The notes under the pieces are model-generated. The model worked only from the letters and a program-made list of their open reading frames with translations, had not been told where the DNA came from and searched no databases. From Candidatus Cloacimonadota bacterium (GTDB taxonomy: Bacteria > Cloacimonadota > Cloacimonadia > Cloacimonadales > Cloacimonadaceae), in the NCBI GenBank assembly GCA_023230795.1, contig JALNWR010000167.1, positions 1-5,685 of the forward strand: DNA of 5,685 bases. The letters run 5' to 3'. Position numbers and translations under genes: made by a program. This document shows, in pieces, positions 1 to 5,520 of the stretch (the stretch's first letter is position 1; every line of letters starts with the position of its first letter).

Positions 1-956
1 CCGATTGTAAAAGATACCGTTCCGGCGGGCTGCACATTAATGGGCAGAGCCGGGCTTTGGTTATTTGCCGGCACTTCATCTCCATTGAGGACGGTGCGTC
101 CGTATATTTTGGTAGGCCCCAGGGTGGTGGGAACCCAGGAGAAGGTATAAATCTGCTCTTCTGCATCCATGATGGGGGCGCCTGCTATATTGCCCAGTAC
201 GATCCCACCCTCTTGCATCAGCCTTACGGAGTAATTGCTTTGAGTGACCTGACCGTTGTTTTTGATCTTGACCGTATATTCCGAGGCACTTTCTATACTA
301 GGATTGATGTTTCCTGAAACGCTTAAACTGCTCAAATCGTTCTGGATGGAACTCAGGCCGGTATAAAAGAAAGTAGTTTTGGGAAATCTTCCTGTGGTCG
401 CTGTGCCATCGGGAGGATTGGCAGGATCATAAGCCGTACCGCCACTATAAACGATCTTTGCACGGGTTGTACCTATGGTTTGGGTGTAAAAATTGTCATT
501 GTAATCATAGGTGACGGTATCCGTAGGACGTAGGATCATCATCACCAAATTACCGCCGGTGTACTCAAATGGAGTAGAGAAAGTGATGCGGATGGTATTT
601 TGCCCCCCAGGGTAACTCACGTTACCGTCAAAAACCAGGGAAAGCGAAGTGGAGGGTATCCAGCCAGCGCTAAGATCCGTAAGAGTAGTGGTGCCTAACC
701 AGATTTTGGTAGGCAAAGCCGTGGCGGTAGTCGAAACGAAATTGTTGTAAAAGGCAAGTTCATTGATGCTGCCAGATATGATGTTTAGTTCATCCTGAAA
801 GTATAAACATTCATACAGGGAATTCCTATTCCACAGATCAATGGGTAAGCGGGCCTGTTGATCTCCGGTGCCTACGGTTACTTCGCTTGCGGTAAGCGGG
901 ATCATCATCGCGCTTAGGATCAATATTGCTGCAAGAATCAGCGATAATCTCTTCAT
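1..956 (-). CDS. Secreted beta-sandwich/CARDB-like protein, N-terminal part (runs off the left edge)
   Basis: An open frame of 318 codons plus two bases begins at ATG 956-954 and continues past the left edge, so the C-terminus is missing. The start follows TTAAGGA (970-964) with 7 nt spacing. Residues 1-23 form a signal peptide: MKR, then a hydrophobic stretch LSLILAAILILSAMM, with probable cleavage after LTA. Residues 24-200 are rich in Thr, Ser, Tyr and Asn and look like a beta-sandwich (IWLGTTTLTDLSAGW near 85-99, NTIRITFSTPFEYTGGNLVMMI near 120-141). Residues 207-310 resemble a CARDB/Ig-like adhesion module (EYTVKIKNNGQVTQSNYSVRL, then a spaced FSWVPTTLGP strand). The protein should be exported to the periplasm or cell surface. 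Proteins of this build often end in a sorting domain, which would lie outside the window. It lies 295 bp downstream of the FGE-fold gene in the same direction. The precise role is unknown; coding status is secure. Confidence 0.88.
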   Translation of the reverse strand, partial: MKRLSLILAAILILSAMMIPLTASEVTVGTGDQQARLPIDLWNRNSLYECLYFQDELNIISGSINELAFYNNFVSTTATALPTKIWLGTTTLTDLSAGWIPSTSLSLVFDGNVSYPGGQNTIRITFSTPFEYTGGNLVMMILRPTDTVTYDYNDNFYTQTIGTTRAKIVYSGGTAYDPANPPDGTATTGRFPKTTFFYTGLSSIQNDLSSLSVSGNINPSIESASEYTVKIKNNGQVTQSNYSVRLMQEGGIVLGNIAGAPIMDAEEQIYTFSWVPTTLGPTKIYGRTVLNGDEVPANNQSPALPINVQPAGTVSFTI

Positions 957-1251
957 TTATATTTCCTTAATAATGCATAGTTGGGTTTGATTTTTAGCTC
1001 TATCCTATTATGATTTACAGTCAGCCCAAAATCATAGAAGTTGTTCTTTTGCTCGGGGCTGGTCTTATACTTTTGTTGATTCATTTTGGTTGTAATATGG
1101 GGGTTCGTGCTTGGGCGGATAACGCCTTCAGCGCACGAACCCCAATTAAGCTCAAGATATCCTGGACATCTATGCTCATGATAGCATATTCATCTGAGCG
1201 ATAGTAAGCTTTGATCTGCAAGCTAAGTATTCAGTCAAAGACCCATACTTT
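957..1251. other. Intergenic region between the two secreted-protein genes
   Basis: No convincing gene. The only sizeable open frame, plus strand 1010-1204, lacks a ribosome binding site and its second half is the translation of the 1100-1143 hairpin. The region holds that hairpin, a smaller one (TATGCT 1171-1176 / AGCATA 1183-1188), and the ribosome binding site of the downstream gene at 964-970. I see no hairpin followed by a U-tract, so no standard terminator for the gene ending at 1252, and no convincing -35/-10 pair for the gene starting at 956. Read-through between the two genes is therefore possible. Confidence 0.6.
1100..1143. repeat. Strong imperfectly nested palindrome, likely dispersed repeat
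   Basis: GGGGTTCGTGC (1100-1110) and GCACGAACCCC (1133-1143) are perfect 11-bp inverted arms. Between them sits a second small stem, GGCG (1114-1117) with CGCC (1123-1126) around GATAA. The element is much richer in GC than its AT-rich surroundings. Neither side has a T-run, so it is not a standard intrinsic terminator in either direction. A mobile palindromic repeat or an mRNA-stabilising 3' structure for the FGE-fold gene fits better. Copy number elsewhere in the genome cannot be judged here. Confidence 0.7.
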
Positions 1252-2322
1252 TTAAAGGCTGCCTCTGACGACGCGAAATCCAAGATAACTATCACCGCCT
1301 ATCATGAAATTGCTACCCCTGAATGAAATGGTGCAAGATTCTGGCCAATGGTTCCAGCTTCCTCCACGCACGGCACGATATTCACCCCCTGTACTCCCTC
1401 TCGGATCTGTTTGATCTTCGGTGGAGTAGGGATCAACGGAGCCCCAACACCATTCATTAACATTGCCAGTCATATCATATATTCCAAGCTCGTTTGGTAG
1501 TTTTGTGCCTACGGTATGAGGTGAACTGCCAGAATTGCCTAAGTACCAACCTACATCATCGAGCACATTGCTGCCGGCATAGGTGCTATAACCACTTGCG
1601 GGAGTGAGAGCTCCACCCTTTGCTGCATACATCCATTCCATCTCTGTGGGCAATCGGTAGCCATTGGCTGACCAATCACAGCTTATGTTACGGAGATAGT
1701 AAATATCGCTGTCCCAACCTTGAGGCCAGGATTCTATATCCGTGCCATAATCAATGCCATCTTCATAATAATGGTAAGGTGGAGTAAGACCTTCCAAACT
1801 ACTGCGTGCGTTGCAATAGGTTATGGCATCAAGCCAAGTCACCCGTTCCACAGGAAAGTTTGGGTTTCCGGCAAAATACGATGGGTTCTGGTTCCACCCC
1901 GGTACGGTTTGATACTCAGCTTGCGTCACTTCGTATTTGTGCATATAGAAGCTGGAGATGGTTACGTTGCCAGTTCCATTATGGAATGTGCCACCTTGTA
2001 CAAAAACAAAGTTTTCAGGTGCGGGAGGCCCATCCGCTTCGATTGCGGTTACATAATAGAATTTCTTGCTGGAAGGGTTTGTAATGAGATACTCGGACTC
2101 CAGCGCGGCTGGCAGAATCGGGCTCCAAGGTCCTTCTGGAGCATCGGCTTCATATACCTGATAGGAGATTGCGCCTGTGATGTCCTCCCAATCAAGTTTC
2201 AGATTTTCTCCTACTTCCTCAATGGACACGACAGGTGTTTGAGCCTCAAGGAAAGAAACTGCAGAAAGTCCCACAGCGGTCAAAAGGATCAGGAGTATAG
2301 ATGCTAAAGTTGTTTTTTTCAT
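1252..2322 (-). CDS. Secreted FN3 + FGE-sulfatase (SUMF1-fold) domain protein
   Basis: A 356-residue protein. The start ATG 2322-2320 follows AATAAGGA (2337-2330) at 7 nt; the stop is TAA 1254-1252. Residues 1-27 are a signal peptide (MKK, then LASILLILLTAVGLSAVSF). Residues about 29-97 form an FN3-like domain (LKLDWEDITGAISYQVYEA, FYYVTAIE). Residues about 104-353 are a full FGE-sulfatase domain: FVFVQGGTF (105-113), MHKYEVTQAEY, GYRLPTEMEW (221-230), LGIYDMTGNVNEW (279-291), RGGSW (319-323) and LGFRVVR (347-353). In true formylglycine-generating enzymes two catalytic cysteines follow the GGS motif; here the first position is His325 and only Cys330 remains. Sulfatase activation is therefore unlikely, and a structural or binding role outside the cytoplasm is more probable. 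No sulfatase gene is nearby. It lies downstream of a sigma-54-type promoter and a small ORF, with a hairpin in the leader. The domain call is secure; the function is open. Confidence 0.93.
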   Translation of the reverse strand: MKKTTLASILLILLTAVGLSAVSFLEAQTPVVSIEEVGENLKLDWEDITGAISYQVYEADAPEGPWSPILPAALESEYLITNPSSKKFYYVTAIEADGPPAPENFVFVQGGTFHNGTGNVTISSFYMHKYEVTQAEYQTVPGWNQNPSYFAGNPNFPVERVTWLDAITYCNARSSLEGLTPPYHYYEDGIDYGTDIESWPQGWDSDIYYLRNISCDWSANGYRLPTEMEWMYAAKGGALTPASGYSTYAGSNVLDDVGWYLGNSGSSPHTVGTKLPNELGIYDMTGNVNEWCWGSVDPYSTEDQTDPRGSTGGEYRAVRGGSWNHWPESCTISFRGSNFMIGGDSYLGFRVVRGSL

Positions 2323-2375
2323 TTTGTTATCCTTATTAGGTTTGTTACTTGAGTTAAGATAGTTAAACGGTCATC

Positions 2376-2404
2376 CTCCCCTGCGTCGGGTTGACGCAAG
2401 GGAG
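2376..2404 (-). repeat. 12-bp stem / 5-nt loop hairpin in the leader of the FGE-fold gene
   Basis: CTCCCCTGCGTC (2376-2387) and GACGCAAGGGAG (2393-2404) are inverted arms around GGGTT, with one mismatch (C2381/A2399). In RNA from the minus strand this mismatch becomes a U-G wobble, so the transcript would form an unbroken 12-bp stem. It ends 53 bp upstream of the FGE-fold start codon and 18 bp past the end of the small ORF. No T-run follows on either strand, which argues against a simple terminator. It could be a dispersed palindromic repeat, an RNA processing or stability element, or an attenuating structure between the two genes. Confidence 0.65.
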
Positions 2405-2422
2405 TTGAAACGATAAGTGAAA

Positions 2423-2746
2423 TTATGAAGGCTGGAGGGGGGGTGGGGAAAGTTTCAGAAATCTGTGCCCTGCTTCTTGAGATAATGTGCGAAGATTATA
2501 ATAAGATAAGAGGCAAAAATCTCGGAATTGGTCTTCCCGATTTACATACGACATGAGGTGACTATGGCTACTCGCGCCATCAGGCCTTAACGCTGTTTCG
2601 CTATGCAACCCAGAAAGATATGCCGGATATCCCACTTTCGCCACGCTGTGCATGGCGTAAGTTTCCTGTGTCCTGCTGATCAAGCTGCTGAGCTGCCGGT
2701 TCCGGGCGATGCTGATATCAGTCAATGAGTAGCGATTCATTACCAT
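2423..2746 (-). CDS. Small hypothetical protein, first ORF after the sigma-54-type promoter
   Basis: An open frame of up to 107 residues that I do not recognise. ATG 2746 is followed two codons later by ATG 2740. The leader AAGGAAAAGGACT gives a good ribosome binding site for either: AAGGA lies 8 nt from the first ATG and AGGA lies 8 nt from the second. The product is rich in Ser, Arg, Leu and His, has one Cys and no signal peptide or membrane segment, and ends in a proline stretch (LSPPPLQPS) encoded by a C-run. In its favour are the ribosome binding site, the sigma-54-type promoter ending 80 bp upstream, and an otherwise unexplained 500-bp gap before the FGE-fold gene. Against it are the low-complexity end and no recognisable fold. 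It could instead be a noncoding leader or the remnant of a gene. Confidence 0.42.
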   Translation of the reverse strand: MVMNRYSLTDISIARNRQLSSLISRTQETYAMHSVAKVGYPAYLSGLHSETALRPDGASSHSHLMSYVNREDQFRDFCLLSYYNLRTLSQEAGHRFLKLSPPPLQPS

Positions 2747-2825
2747 AGTCCTTTTCCTTTATTTATTGCAGTCTGGCTGAAAACGTTGACGTTGACAGTT
2801 ACTTCTGCAATCCACATGATAAGAG

Positions 2826-2841
2826 TGCAATCTACAGGCCA
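2826..2841 (-). promoter_or_regulatory. Predicted sigma-54 (-24/-12) promoter
   Basis: Read on the minus strand, 2841 to 2826 is TGGCCTGTAGATTGCA. The sigma-54 consensus is TGGCAC-N5-TTGCA; this site has TGGC, an intact TTGCA, and exactly 10 nt between the key GG (2840-2839) and GC (2828-2827). Two consensus positions differ (CT for AC). Taking C2827 as -12, transcription should start near 2815, giving a 69-nt leader before ATG 2746. The gene just upstream encodes a sigma-54 activator, which strengthens the call. A dedicated rpoN gene is not in the window. Confidence 0.72.
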
Positions 2842-2946
2842 ATTTATGGGATATAATTACAGATAAGCGGATGTAATTGTGACATAGCTATATAGCTTAA
2901 AATTAGTGTAATTTCTACTCTGCTTCTGGGTTAGCCAATGCGGGGA

Positions 2947-2983
2947 TTTGATCAAAATGATGATCACTTTGACCGAATTGACC
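2947..2983. promoter_or_regulatory. Candidate enhancer (upstream activator) site cluster
   Basis: The cluster contains TTTGATCAAA (2947-2956, a perfect 10-bp palindrome), TGATCA (2961-2966, palindromic), TTTGACC (2968-2974) and TTGACC (2978-2983). The TGA cores are spaced 12, 9 and 9 nt. Relative to the predicted start at 2815 the cluster spans about -132 to -168, the usual range for enhancer sites of sigma-54 activators, which bind as dimers through a Fis-type HTH to palindromes. Binding by the neighbouring activator is inference from position and symmetry alone. The simple, AT-rich composition makes chance repeats possible. Confidence 0.35.
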
Positions 2984-3038
2984 AGAATGAACAGCTTGGT
3001 TTTGCCATCGGAAGGATGCCGCATGGGGCTGACCTCAA

Positions 3039-5150
3039 CTATTTTGTAGTGATGTTCTTGGCTTTTCTGCGCATCGTGGAATAGGAAATCCCCAACATAA
3101 TTGCGGCTTTGGTATAGCTGCCGCCGCATTTCTGAAGCGCCTGCTCTATCATATCGAGTTCCATTTGTTTGATAGAGATCATACCATGGGCATCTTCCCG
3201 CTTTGCTGTGCTCGACACTGAAAACGAGTCCAGATCCCCAATCCTCAATTCATTGCCATCCAAAATGATCATTGCTCTTTCGATGATGTTTTTGAGTTCT
3301 CTCACATTGCCCGGGAAATGGTAATGATAAAGCTGCTCAAAGGCTTTGCTATAATCCGGGATCGGTTTATTCATTTTGCGGGCAAACTCTTTCAGAAAAT
3401 GATCTACCAGCGGGGCGATATCGTCCTTCCTTTCGCGTAGCGGAGGGATATGGATACCAATGGTATTGATGCGATATAACAGATCTTCGCGGAAAAGCCC
3501 TTTATTTACCAGGTCGCCAATATCTTTATTGGTAGCTGAGATGAGTCTGAAATTCACTTTGATGGCTTTATTTGAGCCCACTCTCTTTATAGTTCTGGTC
3601 TCAAGTACTCTGAGGAATTTTGCCTGAATCGAAAGCGGAGTATCGGCGATTTCATCTAAAAACAAGGTTCCGCCATTTGCAGCCTCGATAAAGCCGAAGG
3701 TATCATGATTTGCTCCGGTAAAAGCCCCTTTTGTATGTCCAAAGAATTCACTTTCTGCCAAAGATTCTACGATCGCACTACAATTCACGTCGATGAAAGG
3801 CCCCTGGTTCCCAGAGCCGGCAAAGTGGATTAAACGGGCTACAATCTCTTTCCCTACGCCGCTTTCCCCAGTGACAATCACATTTGTACTGGGATGTTCC
3901 GAAGCCATGATGGCCAAACGGTAGACTTCATTGATTCTCTCGCTTACTCCGATGAAGTTCATATCCATGGATTTTTTCAGCGCATCGGTGATTAATGAAA
4001 ATTGCTTTCTGATCTCGGTCAGACAGGTTGAAGTGGCTTCGTAATTTTTTTGTAGTGAGTTCAGTTCGTTCGCGATAGCTGCACTGAACATTTGGTCATT
4101 GATCTCACAATACTTGAGCAGGTAATCATGCGCTTTCTTGAAACTACTTTCGGCCCTATAACTCTGGCTTAATATCCAATAGGATTTTTGGTTGTCTCTG
4201 AGTTTTTCATCTTGTTCCGGTAGCTCCAAGCATTGATACGCATAATGTTTGGCTTTGGCAGTGTTCCCGATTTTCAGGTAAGAAGAAGCGAGATTATTCA
4301 AAACGTTGGAATAGGAGTTCGTTAGCCCGTATTTAGTCATAATCTCGCTAGCTTCTTTGTACAATCGGATGGCATTCTTGTATTCACCCTTTGTCTCATA
4401 GCAGAGGCCCATGTTGGTTAGGATCGCCGCATAGGTATGATGATTTTCAGCGATAATGGCATAACCCTGAGCTTCTTTCAGATACATCAGAGCTTTGTCC
4501 GGATCAGAGTAATAATTTGCGGCACCCAAGTTTTGTGTGATTCGGGCTAAATCCCTTTTATTGCTGGAGAACTTCTTCCGGTCCAATAATTTGGACAGAA
4601 TGTCAGCTCCTTTATCGAACATTTTCATGTTTACCAGCATTCTGCTCACGGCCTCGGTGGCAGCATCATAAGAATTTTGATAGCTAACAGATTGGGAATT
4701 CACCAGCTGTTCATTAAAACTATTTAGAATGCTTAAAGCATCCGAAAGGTAGGTTGCACATTGACCCATCAAGCCTTTTTTGCGACATAGCTCGCCGTAG
4801 GTGATGTACACATTAGCCTTGCCCAGAAGGTCACCCAGATTATCGTAAATTTCTAAACTGCGCTTGAGATACTCCTCGGCGGTGATATAATCTACCGCCA
4901 GCAGCATGCTTCTGCCTGTCATACGGTAATAATATGCCAAGCTCTCCGCGGATTCGGCTTCTCTAATAATCGGGATTAATTCCAACAAGCAATTTACGCT
5001 TTTTTTATGGAGACTTTCTCGATGATAAAGAATGCTAAGAATTTGCAGTATTCGCTTGATGGCAGGTTTGTTTCCATCACGTTTTGCTTTCTCAAACGCT
5101 GCCTCATAATGAGATATCTTATCGGTGTTTGTTTTTTGGAGGATAGACAT
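3039..5150 (-). CDS. Sigma-54-dependent transcriptional activator with N-terminal TPR repeats
   Basis: A 703-residue bacterial enhancer-binding protein. It hydrolyses ATP to remodel the closed complex of sigma-54 RNA polymerase. Residues about 30-353 are helical TPR-type repeats (for example 72-107, 109-145, 202-236, 238-275, 277-313, 318-353), followed by a linker rich in charged residues (about 354-398). The AAA+ domain (about 399-630) has Walker A GESGVGKE (428-435), the sigma-54-contacting GAFTGA loop (475-480), Walker B GGTLFLDE (493-500), SATNKD (538-543), arginine-finger candidates R554 and R560 in GLFREDLLYRIN, and sensor II FPGNVREL (612-619). A Fis-type HTH closes the protein (669-699, ALQKCGGSYTKAAIMLGISYSTMRRKAKN region). 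All catalytic motifs are intact. There is no receiver, GAF or PAS domain, so it is not a standard two-component regulator; the TPRs probably sense a protein or peptide partner. The start MSILQK was chosen for its ribosome binding site; the frame stays open upstream to 5393 but runs through palindromic repeats. A sigma-54-type promoter lies 198 bp beyond its stop. Confidence 0.96.
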   Translation of the reverse strand: MSILQKTNTDKISHYEAAFEKAKRDGNKPAIKRILQILSILYHRESLHKKSVNCLLELIPIIREAESAESLAYYYRMTGRSMLLAVDYITAEEYLKRSLEIYDNLGDLLGKANVYITYGELCRKKGLMGQCATYLSDALSILNSFNEQLVNSQSVSYQNSYDAATEAVSRMLVNMKMFDKGADILSKLLDRKKFSSNKRDLARITQNLGAANYYSDPDKALMYLKEAQGYAIIAENHHTYAAILTNMGLCYETKGEYKNAIRLYKEASEIMTKYGLTNSYSNVLNNLASSYLKIGNTAKAKHYAYQCLELPEQDEKLRDNQKSYWILSQSYRAESSFKKAHDYLLKYCEINDQMFSAAIANELNSLQKNYEATSTCLTEIRKQFSLITDALKKSMDMNFIGVSERINEVYRLAIMASEHPSTNVIVTGESGVGKEIVARLIHFAGSGNQGPFIDVNCSAIVESLAESEFFGHTKGAFTGANHDTFGFIEAANGGTLFLDEIADTPLSIQAKFLRVLETRTIKRVGSNKAIKVNFRLISATNKDIGDLVNKGLFREDLLYRINTIGIHIPPLRERKDDIAPLVDHFLKEFARKMNKPIPDYSKAFEQLYHYHFPGNVRELKNIIERAMIILDGNELRIGDLDSFSVSSTAKREDAHGMISIKQMELDMIEQALQKCGGSYTKAAIMLGISYSTMRRKAKNITTK

Positions 5151-5156
5151 ATTTAA

Positions 5157-5162
5157 CCTTTC
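5157..5162 (-). promoter_or_regulatory. Ribosome binding site that fixes the activator start
   Basis: GAAAGG on the minus strand lies 6 nt before ATG 5150. The upstream in-frame ATGs at 5393 and 5213 have no comparable site, and the first lies inside a palindromic repeat. This supports a 703-residue product over a 784-residue one. Confidence 0.75.
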
Positions 5163-5306
5163 TTGCTTTATTATGAAACTAAGGTTCTGGATGCAGGTCG
5201 TTCTGTCAAGCATTTTATCGACATTTTTTATTTTGTAACTACTCCTGCTATTATAAGGTACACAGACCCTTGGAATGGGCTCAGGCTGGCAGGGCAGATC
5301 TTCGAT

Positions 5307-5330
5307 GTAGAGCAGGATGCCGATCCTGCT
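5307..5330 (+). repeat. REP-like palindrome with 5' GTAG, copy 1
   Basis: GTAG (5307-5310) is followed by an 8-bp stem AGCAGGAT (5311-5318) / ATCCTGCT (5323-5330) around loop GCCG. A GTAG or GGAG tetranucleotide just 5' of a hairpin is the hallmark of REP sequences recognised by RAYT (TnpA-REP) transposases. A second copy in inverted orientation lies 49 bp away and matches 22 of 24 positions, a BIME-like arrangement. No transposase gene is in the window. Confidence 0.75.
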
Positions 5331-5379
5331 AAAAGCTGTTTTTGGATCAGATATTTGGTTTTTGGGTATGATCGTATTC

Positions 5380-5403
5380 GGCAGGATCGGCATCCTGCGC
5401 TAC
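5380..5403 (-). repeat. REP-like palindrome with 5' GTAG, copy 2 (inverted)
   Basis: Read on the minus strand it starts with GTAG (5403-5400) and has stem GCAGGAT / ATCCTGC (5398-5392 and 5387-5381) around loop GCCG. It is the inverted partner of the copy at 5307-5330, differing at two of 24 positions (one just after GTAG, one at the far end). The GTAG ends face outward. The two copies could also pair with each other as a 24-bp stem around a 49-nt spacer. Confidence 0.75.
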
Positions 5404-5447
5404 GGTTGCCCCTTCAAACTGCCTTTCGCCACCGGGAATGAGAGCTA

Positions 5448-5520
5448 ATTTTTGAAGTCAAAACAGCTAAAAGATTGGTAGTATATGTATAATAGGATAA
5501 GCTGTTTTAACTCCAAAAAT
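5448..5520 (-). repeat. 21-bp inverted repeat with 31-nt spacer, perfect stem in minus-strand RNA
   Basis: Arm 5448-5468 (ending CAAAACAGCT) and arm 5500-5520 (starting AGCTGTTTTAA) match at 19 of 21 inverted positions. Both mismatches (A5455/C5513 and C5459/A5509) become U-G wobbles if the minus strand is transcribed, giving an unbroken 21-bp RNA stem. The arms are AT-rich, so this is not a typical terminator. It could be a small MITE-like element, a structured leader or small RNA, or a processing site. I see no clear target-site duplication. Confidence 0.65.

Larger units (their letters stand above)
2747..3038. other. Regulatory intergenic region downstream of the activator gene
   Basis: There is no supported gene here. 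One minus-strand frame reads on from inside the 3' end of the activator gene to 2857, but it lacks a start signal and looks like a shadow. The stretch holds the sigma-54-type promoter (2841-2826), a perfect 12-bp palindrome AGCTATATAGCT (2886-2897), and a cluster of TGATCA/TTGACC motifs (2947-2983). A tandem CGTTGAC-GTTGAC (2784-2796) lies between the predicted start point and the small ORF. No intrinsic terminator is visible after the activator stop codon at 3039, so some read-through is possible. Confidence 0.6.

Noticed and set aside
57..317. Plus-strand open frame of 86 codons
   Set aside because: It lies antisense to a well-supported secreted-protein gene with a signal peptide and ribosome binding site; the translation has no recognisable features.
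1010..1204. Plus-strand 64-codon frame with a hydrophobic stretch, possible small membrane protein
   Set aside because: No ribosome binding site, and its second half is simply the translation of the palindrome at 1100-1143.
1720..2307. Plus-strand frames of 195 and 92 codons
   Set aside because: Both are antisense to the FGE-fold gene, whose domain motifs are unmistakable.
2313..2319. A7 run at codons 2-3 of the FGE-fold gene as a phase-variation tract
   Set aside because: It encodes an ordinary Lys-Lys signal-peptide start, and runs of seven are common at this base composition.
2434..2447. G-rich run on the plus strand as a possible G-quadruplex
   Set aside because: Only two runs longer than two G are present, so a stable three-layer quadruplex is not supported.
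2425..2556. Plus-strand 43-codon frame starting MKAGGGVGKV
   Set aside because: No ribosome binding site, and the start is a low-complexity G-run; it overlaps the better-supported minus-strand small ORF.
2857..3129. Minus-strand 90-codon frame overlapping the activator 3' end
   Set aside because: Start lies inside the HTH coding region with no ribosome binding site; the rest covers the AT-rich regulatory region.
5250..5255. TATAAT on the minus strand as a -10 box for the activator
   Set aside because: The hexamer at 17-nt spacing upstream is CCATTC, a poor -35 box; a TTGACA at 5209-5204 likewise lacks a matching -10.
5151..5393. N-terminal extension of the activator to 784 residues
   Set aside because: It would run through the REP-like palindrome, lacks a ribosome binding site, and its residues do not look like part of the TPR domain.
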